A stretch of DNA of 64,000 bases from Neurospora crassa OR74A. Its lineage: Eukaryota > Ascomycota > Sordariomycetes > Sordariales > Sordariaceae. The stretch is taken from the NCBI RefSeq assembly GCF_000182925.2, contig NC_026507.1:2666001-2730000 (forward strand), written 5' to 3'. The translations under genes were made by a program, and so were the position numbers. Positions 10,859 to 21,343 of this stretch are shown piece by piece. A model generated the notes under the pieces. It was not told the origin of the DNA. It did not search any database and saw only the letters and a program-made list of their open reading frames with translations. Each line of letters opens with the position of its first letter. Within the stretch, counting starts at the first letter, position 1.

Positions 10859-13308
10859 ATGGTATATCTTGGAAAGCCCTCCAATGGTTGTCAAGTGTGT
10901 CGCACACGAAGAATCAAGGTAAGCCGGGATGTATGCGATGTACTTCACCACAGCAATAGCTGACCCGCGGCACAATCACTTGCTGTTCGTGCGTTATCCA
11001 GTGCGATGAAACCAAACCAACATGTAATCAGTGTCTCAGGGCAAGGAAACAATGTCCCGGGTACAAGGATGACTTCGACCTAGTCTTCCGGAATGTTACC
11101 AAAGCTACAGAACGAAGGGTCCAGAGAGCCAACAAGAAGGGAAAGCAAAAGATATCAGCAGGGAGTGATGGCTCCAGCTCAGGATCAGGCGCTCCAAGGT
11201 CATATTCAAGTCCAGGAGCATCATCGTCATCATCTAGCGTCGACGGGAAGCGGCACTTTTCTCTCACATCTACGGCGCGGAAGGCAGTCAGGTCACCTTT
11301 CGAGCTTGCGGTCATACCGGCCATTCAAATCCCCACCGAGACACAGGCATCATGTCACTTTGTATCCAACTTTGTGCTCATTCCCCGCCAGGGAACGACG
11401 AGAGGGTTCATGGACTATCTGATCCCACTCATGAAGACTGAGACGATGTCATCGGCACCCCATCTCCAGTTTGCTTTTAATGCTTGTGCACTGGCTTCGC
11501 TGGGAAACAGAGTCAAGAGCGACGGGATCGACTTTGTTGCGAGCGCACATGGAGAGTATGCGAAGGCTTTGAGAGCCACTCAGGCCGCATTGGTGGATCG
11601 GGTCAAGTGCACGTCTGATTCGGTATTGGCGACGGTGTTACTTTTGGGTATGTACGAGAACATTACGGCAAAGAAAATGGGCGAGTTTGCGTGGGGTTCT
11701 CATATTGAAGGGGCCATTCAACTTGTCAAGGCCCGGGGAAAGAAACAGCTCGCGACTCAGACCGGACTACAGCTGTTCATCGCCGTGCGAACACAGCAGG
11801 CAAGGACAACAAGTTTGCAGACGGATCATCACACAAGAGTGTACTAACGACGTCTATAGATCATCCACGCTTTGACTTCCGGTTGCCCCCCGATAATGGG
11901 CGTCGACTGGTGGCTTCCTGACAATGCAGTCAACGATTCCTATGCCGCCCACTGCTGCCGTCTTAACCTCCAAACCAGTGAGCTCCGCGCCGAAGTAACT
12001 CGCTTGATGACGCACGGGATTGCCGCGAGCGCCGCCGGTACCTCCCCTTCCTCTCCCTCCTCTCCTCGCTCATCCTCAGCACAATCCTCACCTTCTTCCA
12101 CCTACGAACAACGAACCGCCCAAATACTCTCCTTAATGCGGCGCTCCCAAGACCTCGACCGCGCCGTCGTCGACTGGATGGCCTGCCTTCCGCCGCACTG
12201 GCACTACCGCACCCTGTGCTGGCAAAACTACGTTGCCAACACCGACTATGCCCACGCCGAGGTATTCCCGGGCCGCGTGGACGTGTACAATGACGTCTGG
12301 ATCGCCTCGGTATGGAATATGGCGCGCGTCACGCGGCTGATTCTCGCTAGCATCACGGTTCGCTGCGCAGCATGGGCGTGTAGTCCCGTTGACTACCGGA
12401 CCACCCCCGAGTACGCGCATAGTGCCAGGGTGTGTGCTGAGGTTATTGGCGATGTGCTAGCGAGCGTGCCGTATCATTTAGGATGGCATTATCGGACGAA
12501 GAAGAGGAGGCAGCAGGGTCAGGGGCAAGGTCAGGATCGTAGTAATCGGAATCGAAATTGGAATGATGATGATGAGGAGGAGGAGGAGGAGGAGGAGGAG
12601 GAGGATGAGGGGGAGGAGAATGGCGAAGACGATGAACAAAAAGAGGAACAGTTGTCTGGATTTGGATGTGGTGAGGACGATGATGGGATAAAAGGACTGT
12701 CTGGGTACTTTTTAACGTGGCCGTTGGCATGTGTCATGGGGCAGGATTATTTGACGGAGGATCAGAGGACGTGGGTGAGGGGGAGACTGAGGTACATCGG
12801 TCAGGAGCTGGGGATCCGGTATGCGAATATTCTGGCGCAGGTGAGTTTGGAGTCTTGGGTTCTTGGTTTATTTGATGCCATCATCCCCGCTTGCTTTTTA
12901 TACGCCCCATGAAAAACCCGACGTTCGTACTGATCCGCTCTCACCCCATTCCAGCTACAAGTACGCATCCCGTCAATGCTCATCCGCCGCGACGGTCTTA
13001 TGGCACAACCATACCCCAATGTCCAAGATTTTCAATCTCTTATCTCCTTGGCGAGGAATTCACCACCGATCCAGCCGGGATACTCGCTCAACCCGATACA
13101 GGAAAGAGAGAGGATGCAAATGGAGTTTATGGAATTGAAGAAGAAAGAACTGCTGGCAAAAGCGACTGGTGTAGCAGGAAAGGAGGGACGATACGATGAG
13201 ACCACGAATAAGTCTGAGCGAATGGGGAACAATGACGCCAACAGCGAGGAGAGACGGGAAGAGGAGGAGAAGGTCATGGTTGTTGCAAGAAAGTGGCTTA
13301 CTGTTTGA
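10859..13308 (+). CDS. Zn(II)2Cys6 transcription factor, fungal-specific domain 2 type
   Basis: A DNA-binding regulator. Exons 10859-10918, 11002-11799, 11860-12840 and 12955-13308, all phase 0, give 730 residues. The binuclear zinc cluster has cysteines at residues 11, 14, 21, 28, 31 and 38, and intron 1 falls right before Cys21. A Ser-rich linker follows. The middle region has the features of the fungal transcription factor domain 2 family (SAPHLQFAFNACALASLGNR, then TVLLLGMYENIT, then IIHALTSGCPP). Intron 2 (11800-11859) has a GC-AG border with a CTAAC branch. An acidic low-complexity run encoded at about 12561-12640 interrupts the C-terminal half. The C-terminus is charged and probably coiled. 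The target genes are unknown, and there is no adjacent biosynthetic cluster to suggest one. Confidence 0.88.
12561..12640 (+). repeat. GAT/GAG trinucleotide tract coding for an acidic run
   Basis: In-frame GAT and GAG triplets encode a stretch of Asp then Glu residues within the zinc-cluster regulator. Such tracts are prone to length change and may vary between strains. Confidence 0.85.
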
Positions 13309-13912
13309 ATGAGAGGACTTGGACGGATTTTCCCGGGAATTTGGGGCCTGTGATGTGGAGGCGATGGTTTTACATGCGCCCCGGGAAAGTCCACGGATAT
13401 AGATCCAATATAATGGAATAACCACAAAGCCCTACCACATACATAAGGAAATAATATAGCCAGTTATCTTGCATATCTCTGATATCGAAGACTGGACTTC
13501 TTGCGAGTGTTGATGTGCGAGGACAAAACAAAAGGGGCTGTTGAAGGACCCACGTGACCTGACAGGGATGTATGTACGTGTAAAAAAACGTCCTTACGAA
13601 ATATTCTTTTCACTTTCATCAATCGTAACTTTGATGTGAACACGCGCCGCATCGTACCTCTTTCACATGCGACCACCGATCGCCCGTGCCATCTAGTGTT
13701 ATACTCACAATAACAGGTATTTCCATCAGAAAATCCTCACGTATCTCCAGTGCTTGTCAGAAATGCCATTGCAGTCCTCGTCAGCGTACAAAGCAGATAC
13801 ATCCCACTCTCTCTCGTATATCAAAGACTAATGTCCACCGTGGAGAGAGCGCTAGTTCCAGACTATCGAACTCACCATCAAAATCCCACCAGAGGAGAAT
13901 TCTGAAGTCAAC
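13309..13912. other. Spacer between the regulator and TAN1
   Basis: About 600 bp. It contains the regulator's 3' end and the TAN1 promoter and leader. No gene is supported. Confidence 0.5.
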
Positions 13913-15465
13913 ATGGGAGGTGAACAGGGCAAGAGAAAGAACGCCCCCGGCGGTGATGGAGGCCAGAAACAGAAGAAGAAGAAGGTATTCGCTCCGGGAT
14001 GATCCGCTGGCCATGAATCTATTTGGAAAGCTTGGATGAGAAAGTATGCTCTTCAAGCTGTTTCCGGGTTGGTCGAACATGCATCACAAATATTACACAG
14101 TTAAATATCCTCAGACCCTCGTGCGGTTGAGGTGCTTTGACAAGTTGTCTCATGGGTGCTTTCGCCCACTCAACTTGGTTATTGGAGTTGTCAGGGACGT
14201 GACCAAAGGCCTGAGCAACTGATCACGTCTGCAATTCTCCCCCCTCCTCCTTTGCCTGTACAAGTCAGCTGCTTGGTGACTAATACCCAAATCGAACAGA
14301 CTGGCGGCGCCGGCAAATGGACAACACCTAACCAAGCGAATAAGCTCGCCCTCGAGCGCAATTCCATCCCTCAGATCGGCGACCGCGGCATCTGGGTGAC
14401 CTGCGCACGCCACCAGGAGAATAAGGCTGCACGGGAAGTCATCAACCTCTTTGAAGAGTACATTGAAACCATGTACGGCATCAAGCCCGCCAGCAAAGAA
14501 GCCAAAGTGGGAGATGACGACGATGCGGACCTAGATATTGAGGCCGCCATTGCCAAGGAACTCGGCGCAATGAAGGAGAACAAGACGGCTGATGTGCAAA
14601 AGCAAGAGGAAGACAGGGCCCTGCTCAAGGCCATGAAGCTCAACATCGACTGTCTCCTGTTTGTGCGTACAAAGGACCCCATCGAGCCGGTCGAGTTCGT
14701 CAAGAGGATCGTCGTCGACACCAAGGAGTGCACCGACATTAGGAAGATCAAGTGCCGCTATCTGAACCGGTTGACGCCCATGAGCGTCATGGGCAAGGCG
14801 ACGGAGCAGGGCCTGGCCGAAACGGCTAGGCAGGTCTTGGAGGAGCACTTTGACTTGAGCGGGAAAAAGGGCGAGAAGACAGAAGGAGATGGTGGTGCGG
14901 AGGCAGAGACAAACAAGGAGGGCGACAACAACAAGAAGAGGGAGTACAAGCCCTACACCTACGCCATCCGGCCCACCATTCGTAATCACAGTAACCTGAA
15001 GCGCGACGTGGTCATCAACACCATTGCCAATCTTATCAACGATGAGCGTCACAGGGTTGATTTGACCAAGCCGGACAAGGTCATTTTAGTGGACATCTTT
15101 CAGGTAAGACAGCCCTATAATAGTCTTGGGGGATTCCCTCCCCTTGACCCACAAACACCTCGCGCGCACTGCTTCACTTCACTCTCAAAGTACTGTACCT
15201 TTTAATGGTGGAGAATCCGCTTGCTGACACTGAACTTTTTTTTACGGGGCAACCACAGACGGTCTGTGGGTTGAGTGTTGTGGATGGAGATTGGGATGAG
15301 CTGAAGAAGTACAACATGACGGAGCTATACAACCAAGCTGCTGGCATCACGACGGTTGGGCAGAAGAAGAAGCAGCAGCAGCAGCAGCAGGATCAGAAGC
15401 AAGATGAGAAGACGTCCGAGTCTGTCAAGGACGAGGAGACCAAAGACACCAAGGAGCAGGAATAG
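13913..15465 (+). CDS. TAN1: THUMP-domain tRNA acetylation factor TAN1 (THUMPD1)
   Basis: Tan1 is the tRNA-binding partner of the Kre33/NAT10 acetyltransferase and is needed for N4-acetylcytidine at position 12 of tRNA-Ser and tRNA-Leu. Exons 13913-13984, 14300-15103 and 15259-15465, all phase 0, give 360 residues. The N-terminus is a Lys-rich nuclear-type leader. It is followed by GKWTTPNQANKL and the family motif GDRGIWVTCARHQENKA. The THUMP region spans about residues 170-300 (KCRYLNRLTPM, then YAIRPTIRNHSNLKRD, then KVILVDIF), ending with TVCGLSVVDGDWDELKKYN. The tail has a short Gln run from CAG triplets at about 15373-15390. Intron 1 (315 nt, GTATTC donor) is long and its donor is weak, so the first exon is less certain than the rest. 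Confidence 0.9.
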
Positions 15466-18400
15466 GAGCCTGCTTAGTTCTACCGCTGCTTAGTTGAGAC
15501 TTGAGGATTTGGAAGAGGGGCCAGTGATGGAGGCATGGACCGGCCCCGGAGACATTTCGCTGGTGGTGGTGGTGGCGGCAGGCAGCAGGGGCGGGGCGGG
15601 GACTGCAGTGGTTCCGTAGGCCTGTACTTGCCGTATAAGTAGCGGTCCTTGTTTTTCTGGCGAGATGCATGAGTAGTACACTAGTGAAATGCAGCATGGG
15701 AGAGGGATGTCTATCTAGGTATGCTTTGCCCGGGAAGGTGAAAACAAGCGAGAGTTATAGCGATCAAGGTGAAAACCGCGGCCTCTTATCCAGCGCGTCG
15801 GTCTGGCTGGGGGGGGGGGGGGTTTTTTTTCCTTTTTTTTTTTTTTTCTTCTAATGTGAGTGTGAGGTGTGCGACTATACATGTACACTACTGCACGGTG
15901 CAGTGAATGACATGACCATGTCTTACAGTAGCATCCGATTGACTTGAAAGGGTGTGCCTAGTAGTGCAGACTGTAGTATGAAAGGCTTGTGTATCGGCAG
16001 TTGGACTTCGGAATGGGTTTGGAGCGAGATCTGGGGCCGGATGAAGTCAAACCCTTGCCTGTCAATTCCACGGTCATGCTGCAATCTGTTTACTGCGTAG
16101 TCGTTGTCCTTTCACTGTCAATCTCATCCATTGTCTCTACTGCCGTGGAATCAAGCTGTGTACACTACCTACACATAGGGCAACACTTTCCCCAGGGCCC
16201 GGCACCTGTAATCTCTAATAAAAGTACTGTGTGTATGCCATCAATCACAGCCGCCAAGTGAGGCTACACTGCAGGATGCCATTCATGATCTTCAGCGCTT
16301 GTAGTTGTGTCCGTTGAACAGGAAATCACACAAAGTGCAAGTTACAGTGAAATGCAGAAAGGCAGGGCCTGGGGTTTGACGGACGCTAAGCCCTATTCCA
16401 GATAAAATTGACGAGTGGCAGCAACGCAACGAATGATTTGTGCGTTACGGGTATTGGGCCTGCCTCCAGTTCATCGCATTCCATTCGTTTCGTTTTCTGA
16501 CGGCAAACGTGGACATGTTGGGGTTCAGTTGTCTGAATGGAGACCGCGACCGGAATGGCCTCGCTTGTTGTCCACTGTTTCGGGGCAGGGGCATGTCCGA
16601 TATCGATCGATAGGTAGTATCTCCAACAACATCAAGACCTTGGACTACAGTACCTAGTAGGTAACTACTGTCTGCGACCCAAAGGCGTGGCTGACTTGAG
16701 GTTGGTAGCCTGTGTGTAATGGGTCAGTGGCATGGATGCAATATCCCCCAGATCACACAACCACATTAGGAAGGTGCTTTTTGCTCGTACTTGGTACTTA
16801 GAATGGGTCTAACTGATGAGCGAGAGCGAGCACAGAAGGAAGCCTCCCTCCCGCGCTTGGTGTAACGTGCTTTCGTCGTCCATCCCCCGTGGCTCGTGGC
16901 CCTTCCCAATCCGGCGTGTTTCGCTTGCTGCTGGCCAATCAGCAATTTCCCGGCTCGCTTGTTTCCAATTTCCCTTCCTCCTTCTCAGACTGAATGACAC
17001 TCTGTCCGTCCTATCCCCGCCCCCCACTGCACTGGGCTACCATAGGTACATACCTAGGTATGTATCGACTCACCAGTCACCTCCCTTCACTCATAACCTC
17101 CGTCCAAACTTCAATTCTTTCTTCTCCCCCACCACGTTTTTGTCCCGGCCCGACCCTGTGGTTTCGCTTGCTACTCACTTCCTTGGCATCCTCTTTATTA
17201 GCCACATGCATCGTGCCGGATCGTCCAGTTGACGTCGTCTCAGAGCGAGGTGGCGTCGACAACGAATCCGCCGCCTCTCCTGCCCAGCCATCAAAAAATC
17301 CCCCAAGGGCTTTCAAGCGAAACAGGTCGAGGAACATAGTACGGTACACGTACATATTAGCAAGTAGCTGGCCATGGGTTGGGCTTCTATCAACTTGTCA
17401 GCCGCACCCGAGCGGATATGAGCAAGAACTGGACTTTCACCGTCCTCATCTCATCGTGGTACACTATATACGTACCGATGCCATGGTAGTCTAGGGACTC
17501 CGGCACTCCGGCTTTTCTTATAACCATTTCCCGTCGATATTGTGCGCCGAAACTCTTCGCTCTCGCTACTCTCCACGCCTCATTCGTCACTTCAACACTA
17601 GTGCTCCACCAGAACTGTGCTTGGCGATGCTCCGTCTATCACCACCTTCCGGCACTCCTCTAAAGTGCTCACTGGCGTTGTGATCGCCCCCCCCTCCACC
17701 ACTTTACCTACTATGTAGACTACTTGTCACGGCCACCAAACTTTCAAGTCCAAAAAGGCCCGGTGTGGTCCGCAGAGGTATCCTCTCATGCTCCTCAAAG
17801 CACGCTCGTATTCATACTGTACAACACATAGACTTACACTACAAGAAAGGTATGCGGAATGGGATTTCCATGTATCGGCGGGATTGCCATCCTCTCTATA
17901 CACCATATCTGTTACCAGGTATAGGGTCCAGCGGATAATGAACCTCTGCTAGTCAGTCCAGCAGTCTATTCCGGGTCCTTCCTCGTCCGGGCCGCATCCC
18001 CTATGCGGAACGGCCTGGTAACCCATCCTGATCCTGGCCTGCTACCGAGCTGACGGGCATATGGGGTACATATGGATCTTGTCCGTAAAGAGCATGTGTA
18101 AACGGATTCTGTCTCAGCTTCACGCCTACCTTTATCTAAGTGGGCAGCCAAGAGTCCACAGAGCCTGTTTCCTTCCTTCATCCTCCAGGTTCCTATCCTT
18201 GCGGCGGTCAATCATACCAAAAGGCAAAGGAAAAGAAAAAGAAAGAAAAAAAGAAAAAAAGAGTTCGAACAGACGACGGTTGATCTCCTCTCCCATCTTT
18301 AGCAGCATCGGGTATCATCACCTACCGTCTCGATCTACAATACCAATTGCCGGCAAGTTGCTGAGTTTTAGTATACAGAGATCCAACATGCTTGGCTAGC

Positions 18401-18709
18401 TCTGTCGATGCCCATCATCGAACGGAAATTTCCGCCCCCTTTCCCAATCAAAACAAGCCTGAAAGTACCACAGTACCCTTCAGTCTCTATATACATCTCC
18501 CCACATCACAGGTAGGGTACAAGTACTCAGGCTCCAAGTAGTCATCTAGCTGCGAGGGTCCTAAAGGGATCCTTTTGGCCGCATTGTTCTTGGATCAAGA
18601 GAGATATGACTGTCTTTTGAAAGTCGTCCCCTCCGTCGACCTTCCAAATCACATCTTTCCCATTCACAACCTCTTACTCCTAGGACATATCCTTCCCTAC
18701 AGTCTTACT
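15466..18709. other. 3.2-kb spacer, no gene supported
   Basis: This spacer separates TAN1 from the phosphotransferase-like gene. It holds a long G tract followed by T tracts near 15809-15847, a CCTAGGTA-type motif near 17042-17060, and an AG/A-rich tract near 18225-18262. The open frames at 16816-17232 and 16994-17494 show no family signal. The region may contain a long 5' leader of the downstream gene or an unseen non-coding RNA. Confidence 0.45.
15809..15847. repeat. Homopolymer block G14-T8-CC-T15
   Basis: Fourteen G residues are followed by two T runs separated by CC, about 340 bp downstream of the TAN1 stop codon. It is likely length-polymorphic and prone to sequencing error. Confidence 0.9.
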
Positions 18710-20437
18710 ATGTGTCGACAACCGTCGAAACAATCGGTACAGGCTGCCCTCAGCGCGACCATACCCAGTCACGTAAAGGTCGATAGCTTGCGACCCATTG
18801 CTTCCCTTCGACCACAAAGGATATTCGAAGTCAGTCTTTCTGACGGCAAAACACTCCTCCTTTCACTCCCGCCACAAGTCCTCTTCAGACGCCTGAGGCA
18901 CGAACAATTCATAATAGGCTTCGAAGCGGCAACAGTTCAATGGATCAGGGATGCTCTTGCCAGAAACCATTTGACTAGCTTTACAAGCCCAACACTTCAG
19001 AGATTCCTCCCGGCCCTCGTACATACTTCAAGTCACGGTCCGGTCGAGCTAGGGTCAGCCTACAACGTCTTCGAGAATCAACATGGCATTCCTGTTGCCT
19101 TGTTACCTTCTCCCCCCAGCCACTTGGAGCGTAAACGTTTGGATAAGCATCTCGGCCAACTTTACCGATCCCTCTCGTCAATGACCTCACCGTCGGGCAG
19201 GTTCGGCCCCGTGGCGGTCGTCATCCCTAAAATGCCAGGAATAGAGCTTTCGGACAAGGTGGCTGGGCTTGGAGAAGGCGGCTTGGTGGCAGCCGACGGA
19301 GCAAGGAATTGGTCAACTGCCTTTCAGTCGTTATTGGAGGGTGTTCTAAGAGACGGCGAAGACATGGCGGTCACAATGGCTTACTCGCAGATACGAAGAC
19401 ATTTCAGGCGGTTTGAACACTTGCTCAACGAGGTCAAGACGCCGAGATTAGTGGTTATTGACGTGGCTGATGACACAAACACCTTGGTCACCGTGGAGAG
19501 CACGACAAGTACAAACGGCTATAGCAACTACACGACAGCACCACAACCGGCATCATCCGCGTCAGACAACTACATCGGTACAGAACGACGACTAACGCTT
19601 ACCGGCCTTCAAGATTGGAGTAACTGCGTCTTTGGCGATCCACTATTAGCTACCATCTTCAGCGACGGCGTCTCGGAATCCTTCATGGAAGGTTTCGAAA
19701 CCGGTCCTGCCTCTACCCATGCGAACCATCTCGGGGGCAGCAGTAGAAACACAAGTGCCAGCACCCACAGCACCAACACAGGAGTCATGTCCATCACAGC
19801 CATCACCGAACAAACCACCATTACTCGTGCACCTGCACCAACAATATCCAGCCTTCCGCCACCAACAGAAGCCAGCAGCAACAGCGACAACGACATAATC
19901 TCCTCGCTGATCGAAGACCTCCCCAACGCCGGCATTCGCCTCCTCCTCTACCAAGTCTACCACGCCGCGCTCTGCATTGTCAAAGAGTTCTATCGACCTC
20001 GATCGTCACCTTCCCCCTATAATACTACTACCTGCTCCTCCTCTCCTCCTCCTCCTCCTCCTCCTTCATCCTTCTCCAGCTCTCCAAGTACCAACAGAGA
20101 GCTCGAAGCTCGGAGAAAACTCACCGAGGCGCTGAATAGGTTGGAGAGTGCTGCTGCTGTGCCAGTGGTTACACCGATCTCGGTGTTGTCTGTACCTGTG
20201 CCATCTTCCCTCAAGAAGCAAACCCTCCTCGCAAGCAATAGCTGCTCCTCACCGGTAGCCGGTGCTAGGTCGTTATTATTTGGCCTGCAGGAGATTAGTA
20301 CTATTGGTAGTAGCAGTAGTAGTGGTAGTAGAAGTAGGGATGATGTGCTGGCGAACAAGAAGCTGCATCATCGACCGAGTGGAGATATGAGCCCTGCGAA
20401 GAGGGCGAAGAGTGCTAGTGATGGGGAGAGGGGGTAG
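18710..20437 (+). CDS. Fungal phosphotransferase (APH/kinase-fold)-like protein, function unknown
   Basis: A single exon of 575 residues. The start is the first ATG in the frame. The first 360 residues read like the fungal APH-type phosphotransferase families: SLRPQRIFEVSLSDGKTLLL with hydrophobic beta strands, a helix QFIIGFEAATVQWIRDALAR, then the conserved block LERKRLDKHLGQLYRSLSSM followed by SGRFGPV, and later TGLQDWSNCVFGDPLLATIF, which corresponds to the metal-site Asp plus FGDP of these families. I could not find the usual catalytic HxD-x4-N segment. The place where it should be holds VVIDVADDTNTLV followed by a Ser/Thr-rich insertion. The C-terminus is Ser/Pro-rich, with a Pro run near 20040-20070 and a basic end. 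It could be a pseudoenzyme. The substrate is unknown. Confidence 0.75.
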   Translation: MCRQPSKQSVQAALSATIPSHVKVDSLRPIASLRPQRIFEVSLSDGKTLLLSLPPQVLFRRLRHEQFIIGFEAATVQWIRDALARNHLTSFTSPTLQRFLPALVHTSSHGPVELGSAYNVFENQHGIPVALLPSPPSHLERKRLDKHLGQLYRSLSSMTSPSGRFGPVAVVIPKMPGIELSDKVAGLGEGGLVAADGARNWSTAFQSLLEGVLRDGEDMAVTMAYSQIRRHFRRFEHLLNEVKTPRLVVIDVADDTNTLVTVESTTSTNGYSNYTTAPQPASSASDNYIGTERRLTLTGLQDWSNCVFGDPLLATIFSDGVSESFMEGFETGPASTHANHLGGSSRNTSASTHSTNTGVMSITAITEQTTITRAPAPTISSLPPPTEASSNSDNDIISSLIEDLPNAGIRLLLYQVYHAALCIVKEFYRPRSSPSPYNTTTCSSSPPPPPPPSSFSSSPSTNRELEARRKLTEALNRLESAAAVPVVTPISVLSVPVPSSLKKQTLLASNSCSSPVAGARSLLFGLQEISTIGSSSSSGSRSRDDVLANKKLHHRPSGDMSPAKRAKSASDGERG

Positions 20438-20649
20438 TGACGGGGCTAACCAGGACTTCCGGGATGAAGTAAGCTGGGGAGAGGGCGAAGAAGGCACAGA
20501 CTCCCCCGGGGATGGATGGATGGATGGAGACCAGGAGGAGAAGGAATACGGGACAAAGTTTGAATGGGATAGGCCGGTCTGGATGGAGTCCGCATTCGCG
20601 CAGTTGGTCGCTTTTAGGAAAGTGGACCATTCAAAAATTCAGCAAGAAG

Positions 20650-20707
<58 letters not shown>

Positions 20708-21343
20708 ATTGCATAAGATACGGATTGGATAGAAATATGGAAAGGTATATATATGACAACACAACACGTTTGAAATACTGCAACACTTTTTTTCGATTTC
20801 AAGGAATGGACGCACGGAAACAGAAACACTGATTCAGCATGATTTCAAGTCTTTTCATTAATCCTTTTCCTTGCCGCCCGCCCTTTCTGCCTTCCCATCA
20901 TATCCTATTCCGTTCATTCTCGTGAGTTGTGGTAATTGTTCGTTCCCCATAAAGACAGAAAACGCCATGCTATGTTCTTAGTCTACAGAAAAACACATAA
21001 GTGGATGTAGAGTAGTGGTAGTAATTCGTTACAAAAAAAAAAAGAGAAAAACGAAAACACGAAAACCAGATCTCCATCCCTAGAACCCTATCTCTCTCAT
21101 CTTCTTTTCCATCGTTAATTTTTTTGATTTGCTTCCTCCAGCTGTGCAACAGCCCACTTCATGCCATACGTGGCCATGGCCAGCCGACCAGAGCACACCG
21201 TGTCACCCAGCATTGTTTCTCTGAGACTCCCTGCATGATTCTCTTTCCTCCGCCTTCCTCCCTTCATGTCCGACCCCTTTTCGTTTCTTGCCACCTCCCA
21301 TGCCTTACTCCTTTTTGTCTTCTGATTTTCACAAAGAAGGTGA
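20438..21343. other. Convergent spacer between the phosphotransferase-like gene and POM152
   Basis: Shared 3' region of two convergent genes. It contains the long AG microsatellite and an A tract near 21034-21045. No gene is seen. Confidence 0.6.
20653..20706. repeat. (AG)27 microsatellite
   Basis: A perfect dinucleotide run of 54 bases, 216 bp downstream of the stop codon at 20437 and probably within the 3' untranslated region. Expected to be highly variable between strains. Confidence 0.95.

Noticed and set aside
14531-15052. A 173-codon minus-strand open frame opposite TAN1
   Set aside because: Antisense shadow of the THUMP region, with no start context or similarity.
16816-17494. Two overlapping open frames of 138 and 166 codons in the spacer after TAN1
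   Set aside because: Low-complexity Pro/Ser/Thr text, mutually overlapping frames and no splice or family support.
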